A DNA stretch of 64,000 nucleotides, taken from positions 3,395,470-3,459,469 of the forward strand of contig NZ_CP059557.1 of the NCBI RefSeq assembly GCF_022828475.1. The letters run 5' to 3'. Under the pieces are notes generated by a model. That model was not told where the DNA came from. It was given only the letters and a program-made list of their open reading frames with translations, and did not search any database. The position numbers and the translations under genes were made by a program. Each line of letters begins with the position of its first letter. Positions within the stretch are counted from its first letter, which is position 1. Below are positions 1-10,738 of this stretch, in pieces. This DNA comes from Saccharopolyspora gloriosae. Its GTDB lineage: Bacteria; Actinomycetota; Actinomycetes; Mycobacteriales; Pseudonocardiaceae.

Positions 1-543
1 CGGCCAGCCGGTGATCGCTGGGAACCACCAGGTCGAGCGGATCGTCGAGCAGCGGGTGCTGCTCGAAGCGGTGGTCGCCCATGGGCGGCGTCTCCGCGGT
101 GTTGATCACCAACGCCAGATCGGCATCCCCCGCGAGCAGCAGGTCGAAGCAGGGCGCCGGTTCCGCTTCGATGACCCGGACGCGCACTCGGGGAAACCGC
201 CTGCGCAGATCCGCGGCCGCGGCGGGCAGCAGGTGGGTCGCGGCGGTGGAGAAGCCGCACAAGGTGAACGGCCCGGAGGGTTCGTCCACGGCCGCGGCGA
301 GTTCCGCGTAAGCGCGCTCCGCCTGCGCGTGCAGGGCCTCCGCGTGGTGCAGCACGGTCCTGGCCGCGGCGGTGAGGCGGATGCCGCGACCGGCCTGGGC
401 CACCAGCTCCACGCCGAGCTCATCGGCCAGCTGACGCAGCTGGTACGACACCGTCGAGGGGTGTAGTGCAGCGCGGCCGCGGCAGCGGTGACCGTGCCGT
501 AGTGGGCGACCATCTGCAGGACTTTCAGTTTCGGATCGACCAT
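1..543 (-). CDS. LysR-family transcriptional regulator, C-terminus outside window, apparent frameshift
   Basis: The frame starting at the ATG at 543 opens with a LysR winged-helix N-terminus (LKVLQMVAHYGTVTAAAAAL, then HYTP). It then leaves the family pattern. Adding one base in the G run at 458-461 restores STVSYQLRQLADELGVEL and a typical LysR linker and effector domain running off the left edge. What is seen is therefore one split gene: either a real one-base deletion or a homopolymer base-calling error. It is divergent from the MFS exporter that starts near 616, which is the usual arrangement for a LysR protein controlling its neighbour. The effector is unknown. A second gene at 4123 has the same kind of break. 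Confidence 0.75.
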
Positions 544-615
544 GCGACTATTTTGCACGGTTCGCTCGAGGAACGTTTGATTCCCTTCACGGTTCATGGC
601 CAGCAAGCTGTCGGC

Positions 616-2022
616 GTGCTGCCCACGAAACGATCGCGCCGCGATCCCCGAACCCCTCCCGAGTACGACCGCGGCGACCGCGCAGGTGCGGTGCGCACGG
701 GCATCTACCTGTTGGTCGTGCTCACCGCCGGGGCGTACCTGCCGAGCCCGCTGTATCCGGGTTACCAGCGGGCGTTCGAGATCAGCGATCTGACCATGAC
801 GCTGCTCTACGCAACGTTCGCCCTGGTGAGCGCGCCCGCCCTGCTGCTGTTCGGGTCCGCGTCGGACGCGCTGGGAGCTCGATCGGTGCTGCGGGCGGGG
901 GTGGTGCTGTCCGCCGCCGGTTCGCTGTGCTTCGCGTTCGCCGCGAACCCCGGGTGGCTGATGGCCGGTCGTGCCGCGCAGGGACTCGCGCTGGGTGCGG
1001 TCACCACGGCCGCCACCGCTTTGATCAACGGCAACGCGCCCGATTCGAGCAGGCATCGGGCCGCTGTCCTGGCGAGCACCGCGTTCCTGCTCGGCACGGC
1101 GGCCGGTCCGGTCGCGGCCGGTGTGCTGGCCCAGCACGTGTGGGCGCCGTTGTTCTCGCCGTACCTGCTGCACCTTGTCCTGCTGGGCTTCGGGTGGAGT
1201 CGCGTCTCGGCGCTCCCGGCGTCCGCTGGGCCGCCGTTGCGGCGGTGGAGACCCGAGCGGCCGCACATCCCGCGCGGCACGCGGCGGTCGTTCGCCACGG
1301 CCGCGGCCACCGGGTTCCTCGCCTGGACCGTGGTCGGGATTTTCCTCGCGGTCGTCCCGGTTCTGCTGGACCGGGCGGGTCACGCCGACCTGGCGGTCAT
1401 CGGATGCGTGCTGGGCGCGGTGCTGGTCTGCTCCGCGTCGGCGCAACCGTTGGTGCTCCGCTTCGGCGCCCGGCCCGCGCAGTTGGCCGGGCTCGGCGGA
1501 CTGTTCGTGAGTCTCGTGCTGCTGGCGCTGACCGGCGGCGGCTCCTTGCCGATCACGTTGGGCGCGGCCGTGGTGGCGGGTGTCGGTCACGGGTTCGCCT
1601 ACGGCGGCGCGGCCGGCACCATCGAGGACGTCGCGCCGCCCGAGGAACGCGGTGCCGTCGTCGGCGCGCTCTACGTGGCGTTCTACCTAGGCGCCGGTTG
1701 CCCCGCGATCGCCGTCGGACTGGTGACGCTGGGAAGTTCGTTGGAGACCGCGACCTCCTGGGTGACCGCGGTGGCCGGCGCGTTCGTGCCGGTGGTCGCC
1801 GTGGCGGTCGCGACGGTCGGCCATCCGCGCGATGCCCTGCCGGTCGCACCGGCACGGGCGGCGCGGTTGCGCGATCCACGCAGTCCGCTGCGGCTGATCC
1901 GCCGAAGTGAACCCCTCAGAGGTAACCGCTTTCCGGAAGGCCGTTGTGCGGCAGGCCGAGCAGGCCGATGGCGGCGGTCGCGGCGGCCGCGGCCTGCTGG
2001 TGGCCGGTCTCGCCCCAGTTGA
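616..2022 (+). CDS. MFS transporter, 12-helix drug/metabolite exporter type
   Basis: Hydrophobic protein with about twelve membrane segments. The MFS loop after helix 2 is seen as FGSASDALGARSVLRAG, and a helix-5 exporter-like segment as STAFLLGTAAGPVAAGVLA. It resembles the arabinose-efflux/YnfM-like exporters. The frame is open upstream to 466, but that part overlaps the LysR gene; GTG 616 or GTG 691 is a more likely start, and neither has a strong ribosome site. The 3' end is also uncertain: the frame runs 107 bp into the convergent Nudix gene, while another frame stops at 1908-1910, six bases short of it, so the last roughly 35 residues may be artefactual. Substrate unknown; probably controlled by the divergent LysR protein. 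Confidence 0.8.
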   Translation: MLPTKRSRRDPRTPPEYDRGDRAGAVRTGIYLLVVLTAGAYLPSPLYPGYQRAFEISDLTMTLLYATFALVSAPALLLFGSASDALGARSVLRAGVVLSAAGSLCFAFAANPGWLMAGRAAQGLALGAVTTAATALINGNAPDSSRHRAAVLASTAFLLGTAAGPVAAGVLAQHVWAPLFSPYLLHLVLLGFGWSRVSALPASAGPPLRRWRPERPHIPRGTRRSFATAAATGFLAWTVVGIFLAVVPVLLDRAGHADLAVIGCVLGAVLVCSASAQPLVLRFGARPAQLAGLGGLFVSLVLLALTGGGSLPITLGAAVVAGVGHGFAYGGAAGTIEDVAPPEERGAVVGALYVAFYLGAGCPAIAVGLVTLGSSLETATSWVTAVAGAFVPVVAVAVATVGHPRDALPVAPARAARLRDPRSPLRLIRRSEPLRGNRFPEGRCAAGRAGRWRRSRRPRPAGGRSRPS

Positions 2023-2401
2023 GCAGGTCTCCGGCCTTGCCGGGGTGCACCAGCAGCCGGAGGTAGGTGCGACCGTTGTCGGGATCCGGCTCCGGCGGGT
2101 GCACGCGGCTGATCTCGGCGACCATCCGCACCTGCGCGTACGGCGCGAAACCGTCGTCGACGCACTGGTAGCCGAGGTAGTGCGGTTCGGCGATGTCCAA
2201 CGTGACCTCTTCGTAGGTCTCTCGCCGCAGGATGTCCACGTAAGCGGACTCGCCGGGTTCCGGCCGGCCGCCGGGCAGCGAATGCTTGGCGCCGTCCACC
2301 CGGATGAGCACGCGCCCGTCCGGTGCGAACAGGAAGCCGTACACCTGGCGAACGGGTAGGCCCTTCGGGACGGCGCGGGTGTGCCAGGTGAACTTGGCCA
2401 T
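1916..2401 (-). CDS. Nudix hydrolase
   Basis: A 161-residue protein with one Nudix fold. The Nudix box is seen as GGRPEPGES followed by RRETYEEV, supplying the glutamates that bind the divalent metal for hydrolysis of a nucleoside diphosphate-linked substrate. The distance from the box glutamate to the RE pair is one residue longer than the standard pattern. The substrate cannot be read from sequence. The ATG at 2401 has a strong GGGAGGGG ribosome site upstream. The gene is convergent with the MFS gene, whose open frame overlaps its 3' end. It reads as a stand-alone housekeeping or nucleotide-sanitising enzyme. Confidence 0.85.
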   Translation of the reverse strand: MAKFTWHTRAVPKGLPVRQVYGFLFAPDGRVLIRVDGAKHSLPGGRPEPGESAYVDILRRETYEEVTLDIAEPHYLGYQCVDDGFAPYAQVRMVAEISRVHPPEPDPDNGRTYLRLLVHPGKAGDLLNWGETGHQQAAAAATAAIGLLGLPHNGLPESGYL

Positions 2402-2947
2402 GGCTGGATCCCCTCCCTGCGTGTCCCCGACGGGGCGTCCGCCGTGTGATCGAACCGATCACGTTACCGGGCCAGGGACGGCAAGTCGCGCTTCGGCGCG
2501 CGGATTTCTCCACGACCGCCCGATCCGGTCCCGCCCGGCGTGGATCATCCATTGTGGAGCGACCGGGGCGAAGCGTCCGATACGTGGAATGGGATCACTG
2601 CGCTGTTGACACCATTCGGCTGCTCTGGTCGGATGAAATCGTGTTCATCGCGACCAGGCTGACCAAGAGGCGTCACGTGGATTTCTCCCGCGTCGGCGCG
2701 CAGGGTTGTCGTCGCTGATCTGATCGTCCCGCCTCGTTCCGAGGGCGGCATCAGTTCCTTCTCTCTCCGGTGATCGCCGTTCCGGTGCCGTGCGAAGCGG
2801 CCCGGTCGCGGTTCCCGTTCCACTTCGCCGTTTTCCGCCGATCCGTTCCCGGATCGGTGATGAGCGACGGTCAAGATCCCTTTCCACGCGGTGCCCGGAG
2901 ATCGATCCCGGCGCATCGCCCCGCCTGTTCCACGACGGGAGACGAAC
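2402..2947. other. Intergenic region before sfnG: possible promoter and leader hairpin
   Basis: This stretch of about 545 bp has no convincing gene. A TTGACA hexamer lies at 2606-2611 with only a poor -10 match (TCGGAT) 17 bp further. A stem-loop at 2720-2754 (arms CTGAT/ATCAG around CCGCCTCG/CGAGGGCGG with one bulge) sits about 200 bp upstream of the sfnG start. If transcription begins near 2640, the sfnG messenger carries a leader of about 300 nt containing this hairpin. No known riboswitch class was recognised. The -10 assignment is weak. Confidence 0.3.
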
Positions 2948-4072
2948 GTGTCCGCAGACAAACCCGCCGAACCGCTGAAGTTCGCCTACTGGGTGCCCAA
3001 CGTCAGCGGTGGCCTGGTCACCAGCAACATCGAACAGCGCACCGATTTCGGATTCGAGTACAACAAGAAACTCGCGGTGCTCGCCGAGAACAGCGGGTTC
3101 GAGTACGGGCTGAGCCAGGTGCGCTACGCCTCCAGCTACGGAGCCGCGCAGCAGCACGATCCGGCGGCGTTCAGCCTCGGGCTGCTGCTGGCCACCGAGC
3201 GGCTCAAGCTCATCGTGGCCGCGCACCCCGGTTTGTGGCATCCGGCGATCCTGGCGAAGTACGGCATCACCGCGGACATCCTGTCCGAAGGACGGTTCGC
3301 GGTGAACATCGTCAGCGGCTGGTTCAAGGACGAGTTCACCGGGCTCGGCGAGCCGTGGCTGGAGCACGACGAACGGTACCGGCGCACCGAGGAGTTCATC
3401 AGGGTGCTGCGCGGCCTGTGGACGCAGCCGAACTTCGAACTCGCCGGAGACTTCTACCGGATCCGCGATTTCAGCCTGCGTCCGCAACCTTTCGAGGTTC
3501 CCGGGCGGCCGCACCCGGAGATCTTCCAGGGCGGCAATTCCTCTGCCGCGCGCACGCTGGCCGGGCGCGTCTCGGACTGGTACTTCAGCAACGGCAAGGA
3601 TTTCGAGGGTTTCAGCGAACAGGTCGCCGATGTCCGGGAACGGGCCGCCGGCAACGGGCGGACCGTTCGATTCGGACTCAATGGTTTCCTCATCGCCAGG
3701 GAGACCGAGTCCGAGGCGAAGGCCGTGCTCAAGGAGATCGTGGAGAAGGTGGACGTGGACGCCGTCGAAGGATTCCGGAAATCGGTGCAGCAGGCCGGGA
3801 AATCCACCTCCGACGGCAAGGGAATGTGGGCGGACTCCGAATTCGCCGACCTCGTGCAGTACAACGACGGATTCCGCACCGGACTGATCGGAACCCCCGA
3901 GCAGATCGCGCACCGCATCATCGAGTACAAGAAGCGCGGCGCGGACCTGCTCCTGCTCGGGTTCCTGCACTACCTCGAAGACGTCGAGCACTTCGGGAAG
4001 CACGTGCTGCCCATCGTGCGCGAGCTGGAAGCCGACCTCGACCGCACCGGCGACCCCATCGGCGTGTCCTGA
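2948..4072 (+). CDS. sfnG: FMNH2-dependent dimethylsulfone monooxygenase (SfnG type)
   Basis: A 374-residue TIM-barrel flavin monooxygenase of the bacterial luciferase-like family. The match to SfnG runs from the FAYWVPNVSGGLVTSNI start through GFEYGLSQVRYASSYGA, HPGLWHPAILAKYG, RFAVNIVSGWFKDEF and GTPEQIAHRIIEYKKRG. SfnG oxidises dimethylsulfone with FMNH2 and O2 to methanesulfinate, releasing organic sulfur for assimilation in the cytoplasm. The GTG at 2948 is preceded by GGGAGA; an upstream in-frame ATG at 2891 adds a non-family, arginine-rich leader. The next gene, 50 bp on, encodes a DszC-like flavoprotein, so the two probably form a sulfur-starvation operon. No flavin reductase is present nearby. 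Confidence 0.9.
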   Translation: MSADKPAEPLKFAYWVPNVSGGLVTSNIEQRTDFGFEYNKKLAVLAENSGFEYGLSQVRYASSYGAAQQHDPAAFSLGLLLATERLKLIVAAHPGLWHPAILAKYGITADILSEGRFAVNIVSGWFKDEFTGLGEPWLEHDERYRRTEEFIRVLRGLWTQPNFELAGDFYRIRDFSLRPQPFEVPGRPHPEIFQGGNSSAARTLAGRVSDWYFSNGKDFEGFSEQVADVRERAAGNGRTVRFGLNGFLIARETESEAKAVLKEIVEKVDVDAVEGFRKSVQQAGKSTSDGKGMWADSEFADLVQYNDGFRTGLIGTPEQIAHRIIEYKKRGADLLLLGFLHYLEDVEHFGKHVLPIVRELEADLDRTGDPIGVS

Positions 4073-4122
4073 CAGGCCGCCGCAACCCCCCGATTCTTCC
4101 CACGCAGCAAGGAGAAAACTGG

Positions 4123-5363
4123 ATGAGCACGACTGAGTCCGATGCCGTCAACGACACCGCCGGGCGCTGGGGGCAGCGGCCCGCCACTCCGGAAGGCTGG
4201 CTGGAACGAGCCCAGGACGTGGCCGCGCTGCTGGCCACCGACGCGGTCGCCCGGGACCGCGCGGGCGAGACACCGCACGCCGAAGTCCGGCTGCTCAAGG
4301 AATCCGGCCTGGTCACCCTGCTCGGACCCGTCGCACACGGCGGCGGCGGGCAGACCTGGAGCACCGCGTACAAGGTGATCCGGGAGGTAGCCAAGGGCGA
4401 CGGTTCCATCGGTCAGTTGCTCGGCTACCACTACCTGTGGGCGTGGGCGGTGCGCCTGGTCGGCACCGACGCGCAGATCGAGGCCGTCGAACAGCTCTAC
4501 ACCGAAAGCGACCTCTTCTTCGGCGGCGCGGTGAACCCGCGCGACTCCGACGTGGTGATCACCGATGAAGGCGACGAGATCGTCTACACCGGCCGCAAGT
4601 CCTTCTCGACCGGCAGCAAGGTCTCCGACCTGACGGTGCTGGAAGGAGTGCTGGACGGTACCGACAAGCACATCTTCGCCATCGTGCCCTCCGATCAGGA
4701 GGCCATCGTCTACGGCGACGACTGGGACAACCTGGGCCAGCGGCTCACCGAGTCCGGCAGCGTCGAGATCAACGGGGTGCGGGTGCCGTGGGAGTCGGCG
4801 GCCGGTTACGTCGGCAAGGAGTTCCAGCCGCTGGTCTACAACACGCTGAACACGCCCACGATCCAGCTGGTGTTCACGAACTTCTACCTCGGCATCGCCC
4901 AAGGCGCGCTGGACGCGGCGACCTCCTACACGAAGGAGAAGACCCGCGCCTGGCCGTTCGGCGGGGACAACAAGGACAGCGCCACCGAGGAGTTCTACAT
5001 CCTCGACGCCTACGGCGATCTGCAGTCGAAGCTGTGGGCGGCGGAGGCCCTGGTGGACCGCGCAGGGGAGCGCCTCGAAGCGCTGCTGCACGCGGAGCGG
5101 GCGAGCGTGACGGCGGCGGAGCGCGGTTCGGCGGCGGTGCTCATCGCCGCGGCCAAGGAGCGGATCGTGCAGACCGGCCTGGAGATCGCCACGAGGATCT
5201 TCGAGGTGACGGGGCGCGGGCCACGTCGAACTCCGCGGGGCTCGACATCTTCTGGCGCAACCTGCGCACCCACACGCTGCACGACCCGGTGGCCTACAAG
5301 CGGGTGGAGGTCGGCCGTTACACGCTGCTCGGCGAGATCCCCGAGCCGACCTGGTACACCTGA
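4123..5363 (+). CDS. Acyl-CoA-dehydrogenase-fold flavin monooxygenase (DszC/SfnC-like), apparent frameshift
   Basis: The protein follows the DszC/SfnC family: an N-terminal helical domain, then GDGSIGQLLGYHYLW and GRKSFSTGSKVSDL, and a C-terminal helical bundle. Members use reduced flavin and O2 to oxidise organosulfur compounds, matching the SfnG neighbour. The reading frame fails just before the conserved C-terminus. One extra base in the G run at 5211-5214 joins EVTG to ARATSNSAGLDIFWRNLRTH and THTLHDPVAYKRVEVGRY, ending at 5363. As written, the frame instead continues into unrelated residues and stops at 5421. Start ATG 4123 has AAGGAGA upstream. Substrate is inferred from context only. 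Confidence 0.8.
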
Positions 5364-5425
5364 TCGCCACCAGGTGAACGTCCCGTCCGCCCAACAGGAA
5401 TGGGGTGAACGCCGGCCTTGACGAT

Positions 5426-5468
5426 GAACGCCTCCTTCGCCCGGTTCCATCGGGCGGAGGAGGCGTTC
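5426..5468. terminator. Bidirectional hairpin terminator
   Basis: An 18-bp stem with one G-T pair: GAACGCCTCCTTCGCCCG against CGGGCGGAGGAGGCGTTC, with a 7-nt loop. It lies between the convergent monooxygenase gene and the small zinc-ribbon gene and could end transcripts from both sides. There is no clear U tract, as is common in actinobacteria. Confidence 0.75.
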
Positions 5469-5484
5469 ACTTCGAGCAGAGCGC

Positions 5485-5658
5485 TCAGCCGCCGAGCCAG
5501 GTGGCGACGAACTTCGCGACTCGGCTGACGCGGCGCACCCGCGGTTCCGTGCCCGCGACGCCGTGGATCTCCCATTGCTGGCCGCACTCCGGGCACGTCC
5601 ACGGACCCAGCCTGCTCGCGTCGGGCTCGCACGGGTGGCCCCGTCGTCCTCGCCGCAT
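5485..5658 (-). CDS. Small zinc-ribbon-like protein
   Basis: A 57-residue basic protein with one CPECGQQW knuckle and a further Cys in GHPCEPDASRLG, so a partial or Cys3-type zinc site is plausible. The C-terminal RVSRVAKFVATWLGG is amphipathic. The ATG at 5658 has GGAGGG about 12 nt upstream; an in-frame ATG at 5700 would add 14 glycine-rich residues. Similar short actinobacterial proteins of unknown role exist. No function can be assigned. The gene converges with the monooxygenase gene across a shared terminator. Confidence 0.5.
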   Translation of the reverse strand: MRRGRRGHPCEPDASRLGPWTCPECGQQWEIHGVAGTEPRVRRVSRVAKFVATWLGG

Positions 5659-5785
5659 CCCGCCGCCTTTCCCTCCGCAGCCGCCCGCCGCGTCCCGCAC
5701 CGGACGCGGCGATGATCAGCTCCGATGACACCACAGTGCAGCGGTAGGCGGAACCACTCCCGGCTCGGGTCATCCGCCCGGGGGC

Positions 5786-5798
5786 GGGACCTTTGGCC
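5786..5798 (+). promoter_or_regulatory. Candidate DevR-type operator upstream of devR
   Basis: The sequence GGGACCTTTGGCC lies about 240 bp before devR. It resembles the GGGAC-centred half-site known for DosR/DevR. A similar motif occurs before the formate dehydrogenase operon. This is a pattern match by eye, so confidence is low. Confidence 0.3.
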
Positions 5799-6037
5799 GT
5801 GTGACGCGGTGTGCCCGATTCGTACCGTCGAACAGGTGATGACCGAGGGGGCGACCGTAGCCACCACAACAGGACGGAACGGTCGGATGAGGACGCGAGC
5901 AACTACCACCGCCGGAGTGCGGATCAGCTGACGCCGGGCCGTCGAACGCCGACCGAGCGATGCGGCTGGGACGGCCCTTAACCTGGGGAGAAGGGGTCGG
6001 GCGCACTCGCGCCGCGGGTGGAAGCGGGGGCTGCGAC

Positions 6038-6730
6038 ATGGACACGACGGACGGCGTTCCGGAGGCATCGGGCACCGGGAGCGGCGAGACGCGCATCGCA
6101 CTCGTGGACGACCACGAAGTGGTGCGCCGCGGGATCGCCGACCTCCTCGAGGACGAACCCGACTTCATGATCGTCGCCGAGGTGGGCACGGTCCGCGAAG
6201 CCCTGGTGCGGCTGCCCCCGGCGCGTCCCGACGTCGCGGTGCTGGACGTGCGGCTGCCCGACGGCAACGGCATCGAACTGTGCCGCGATCTGCTGTCCCT
6301 GCTGCCGGGCGTGCGCTGCCTGGTGCTGACCTCGTTCTCCGACGACGAAGCGCTGCTGGACGCGATCATGGCGGGCGCCTCCGGTTACGTGCTCAAACAG
6401 GTCCTGGGCTCCGACCTGCGCTCCGCCATCCGGGAGGTCGCCGCCGGACGATCCCTGCTGGACTCCAGCACCGCATCGGCGGTGCTGGAACGGCAACGGC
6501 GCAAGCACGCGCAGGACGATCCGCTGCGCGGACTCACCGAGCAGGAACGGGCCGTGCTGGAGCTCATCGGCGCGGGCATGACGAACCGGCAGATCGCCGA
6601 GCGGATGTTCCTCGCGGAGAAGACCGTGAAGAACTACGTCTCGCAGCTGCTGTCGAAGCTGGGCATGCAACGCCGCACTCAAGCCGCCGTGCTCGCCACG
6701 GAAATCCGCCAATCCCGGCCCGGCTCCTGA
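6038..6730 (+). CDS. devR: DevR/DosR-type response regulator (NarL/LuxR family)
   Basis: A 230-residue two-domain regulator. The receiver domain shows the acidic pair D24/D25, phospho-acceptor D70 in [20 protein letters not shown] and the conserved lysine K120 in GYVLK. The C-terminal LuxR helix-turn-helix contains [20 protein letters not shown] followed by [16 protein letters not shown]. The whole length parallels mycobacterial DosR/DevR, which switches on the hypoxia/NO dormancy regulon when phosphorylated by DevS or DosT. The ATG at 6038 is preferred over 5960, which lacks family similarity. The cognate kinase is convergent and 27 bp away. Upstream DNA carries a DevR-box-like sequence, suggesting autoregulation. 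Confidence 0.92.
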   Translation: MDTTDGVPEASGTGSGETRIALVDDHEVVRRGIADLLEDEPDFMIVAEVGTVREALVRLPPARPDVAVLDVRLPDGNGIELCRDLLSLLPGVRCLVLTSFSDDEALLDAIMAGASGYVLKQVLGSDLRSAIREVAAGRSLLDSSTASAVLERQRRKHAQDDPLRGLTEQERAVLELIGAGMTNRQIAERMFLAEKTVKNYVSQLLSKLGMQRRTQAAVLATEIRQSRPGS

Positions 6731-6757
6731 GCTTGCGGCCTCGCGTCGGTGACGGGC

Positions 6758-9176
<2,419 letters not shown>

Positions 9177-9281
9177 TTCGTCGAGGGTGTCGTGGTCGCG
9201 GAGCAGCTCGGCATGGCTCTGATCGATCAGCCGCAGGGCCGCATCCTGGTCGCCCCGGTTGGCCGGGCGGGGAGTGAGCCG

Positions 9282-9737
9282 CTAGGCGTTCGCGGCCGAG
9301 TCCTCCGGAGGCGGGGCGAGCTCGCCGGATTCGTCGGCGGCGAGCTTGGCCAGCAGCTCGCGCAGCTGGTCGGTCTCCTCAGGGCTGAGGCGGTCCAGCA
9401 TCCGGCTGTTGATCGAGTCGGCCAGTTCGGTGGTGTCCCGGAGCACGCTGCTGCCGTCGGCGGTCAGTTCCAGCAGGCGCCGCCTGCGGTCGTAGTGGTC
9501 GACGCTGCGCACCACGAGGCCCCGCTGTTCGAGGCGGGTGAGCATCGCGGCGAGCGTCGCCTTGTCGATCGCCGCCCGTTTGCCCAGTGCGGCCTGCTCG
9601 ATGCCGGGGCTCTCCTCGATGGCGGTAAGCGCGGCGTACTGCGGCTTGGTGAGCTGCGGCGACCGCGCCTGCCAGCGCGCGCCGTGGTCCTGGATGACTC
9701 GGCGCATCAAGTGGAACACCGCGTTTTCCAGCTGCAC
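9282..9737 (-). CDS. MarR-family regulator, likely repressor of the decarboxylase operon
   Basis: A 151-residue winged-helix protein typical of MarR: helical N-terminus, LTKPQYAALTAIEES, recognition region KRAAIDKATLAAMLTRLEQR and the wing DHYDRRRRLLELTADG. The GTG at 9737 has GAGGAG seven bases upstream and is preferred over the ATG at 9773, which has no ribosome site. MarR proteins commonly repress divergent aromatic-compound genes and release DNA on binding a phenolic ligand. Here the divergent genes encode a hydroxyarylic-acid decarboxylase, and two overlapping dyads lie in the shared promoter region, so control by a phenolic acid is a reasonable inference. Confidence 0.85.
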   Translation of the reverse strand: MQLENAVFHLMRRVIQDHGARWQARSPQLTKPQYAALTAIEESPGIEQAALGKRAAIDKATLAAMLTRLEQRGLVVRSVDHYDRRRRLLELTADGSSVLRDTTELADSINSRMLDRLSPEETDQLRELLAKLAADESGELAPPPEDSAANA

Positions 9738-9842
9738 AACGCACTCCTCGGTGCCGGGTAAGTGGGCTCGCATCTTACGAGATGAGCGTCCCCGCAGAAC
9801 CGGGGATCGCGGAGGGCCGCCGAATCCGGTGATAGTATGTAC

Positions 9843-9864
9843 ACGAACGTTCGTAGACGAACGA
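9843..9864. promoter_or_regulatory. Candidate MarR operator
   Basis: Two overlapping perfect dyads lie just before the vdcB start: ACGAACGTTCGT at 9843-9854 and CGTTCGT-AG-ACGAACG at 9849-9864. They sit between the divergent marR-type gene and vdcB, where repressor binding would block vdcB transcription. The assignment to this MarR protein is inferred from position and symmetry. Confidence 0.55.
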
Positions 9865-9878
9865 AATGGAGCGTGAGT

Positions 9879-10478
9879 GTGCGGCTGATCGTCGGGATGA
9901 CCGGGGCCACCGGTGCGCCGCTCGGGGTCCGCCTGCTGGAGGCCCTGCGCGAGCAGCCCGGCGTGGAGACGCACCTGGTGCTGAGCCGCTGGGCGCGGAC
10001 CACGATCGAGCTCGAGACCGGCTATACCGCGCGGGAGGTCGGCGAACTCGCCGACGTGGTGCACGGCTCGGCCGATCAGGGCGCCTCGATCTCGTCCGGT
10101 TCGTTCCGCACCGATGGCATGGTGATCGTGCCGTGCAGCATGAAAACCCTGGCGGGCATCCGGATCGGCTACGCCGACGGGCTCGTCGGGCGCGCTGCCG
10201 ACGTGGTGCTCAAAGAACGCCGCAAGCTCGTGCTGGTGCCCAGGGAGACGCCGCTGAGCGAGATCCACCTGGAGAACATGCTCGCGCTCTCCCGGATGGG
10301 CGCCGCGCTGGTGCCGCCGATGCCCGCCTTCTACAACCACCCGGAGTCCGTGACCGACGTGCTCGACCACGTTGTGGCGCGCGTGCTCGACCAGTTCGAG
10401 CTTCCGGCACCCGGCGCCCGGCGCTGGAACGGGCTCGCCGAAGCCCGCCGAGACCGAGTTCCCGGCGCAGCGGACTGA
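9879..10478 (+). CDS. vdcB: UbiX-like flavin prenyltransferase subunit of hydroxyarylic acid decarboxylase
   Basis: A 199-residue UbiX-fold protein. The flavin-binding start RLIVGMTGATGAPLGVRLLEA, the ISSGSFRTDGMVIVPCSMKT segment and the KLVLVPRETPLSEIHLENM segment are all intact. UbiX-type enzymes prenylate FMN to make the cofactor needed by UbiD decarboxylases; VdcB/ShdB is the version encoded with VdcC and VdcD. GTG 9879 is preferred because GGAG lies 7 bases upstream; GTG 9873 is too close to it. The C-terminus (WNGLAEARRDR) is short and basic. The next gene begins 260 bp later, after a repeat element. Confidence 0.9.
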   Translation: MRLIVGMTGATGAPLGVRLLEALREQPGVETHLVLSRWARTTIELETGYTAREVGELADVVHGSADQGASISSGSFRTDGMVIVPCSMKTLAGIRIGYADGLVGRAADVVLKERRKLVLVPRETPLSEIHLENMLALSRMGAALVPPMPAFYNHPESVTDVLDHVVARVLDQFELPAPGARRWNGLAEARRDRVPGAAD

Positions 10479-10520
10479 GGAGGCTCTCCCGAGTGATCTG
10501 AGTAGGTGCCCGGGGTGGCA

Positions 10521-10690
10521 GAACCTCGGCGGCCTCCTCGCTGCCCCTTGCCGGTGTGGCCGCGATTTCTGCCGCCCTGCAACGGCGAAATCGCCGACAT
10601 CGCGAGGAAGCCGCTGAGAACCCGCCGGTAGTCGTCCTGTTCAGGCTGGTCACTGCTCAGTGGCTCCACCGCTGACAAGGCAACGACCAA
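10521..10690. repeat. Nested inverted repeat, copy A
   Basis: First of three related intergenic elements. The outer arms are 10521-10541 and 10600-10622 (consensus CTCAGCGGCTTCCTCGC and its complement). An inner pair GCGATTTC/GAAATCGC lies at 10562-10569 and 10586-10593. About 38 bases from 10535 are nearly identical to copy C at 40768. The tail to about 10690 (GCTGACAAG region) is shared with copy B. It sits between vdcB and vdcC, inside what should be one operon. Confidence 0.75.
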
Positions 10691-10738
10691 AAGATCATTC
10701 CGCAAGGACCTCTGAACAACCCACAAGAGGAGGAGAAA

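Noticed and set aside
5725-5931. Small + strand gene upstream of devR
   Set aside because: No ribosome site and no family similarity; the region also contains the DevR-like box and is better read as promoter DNA.
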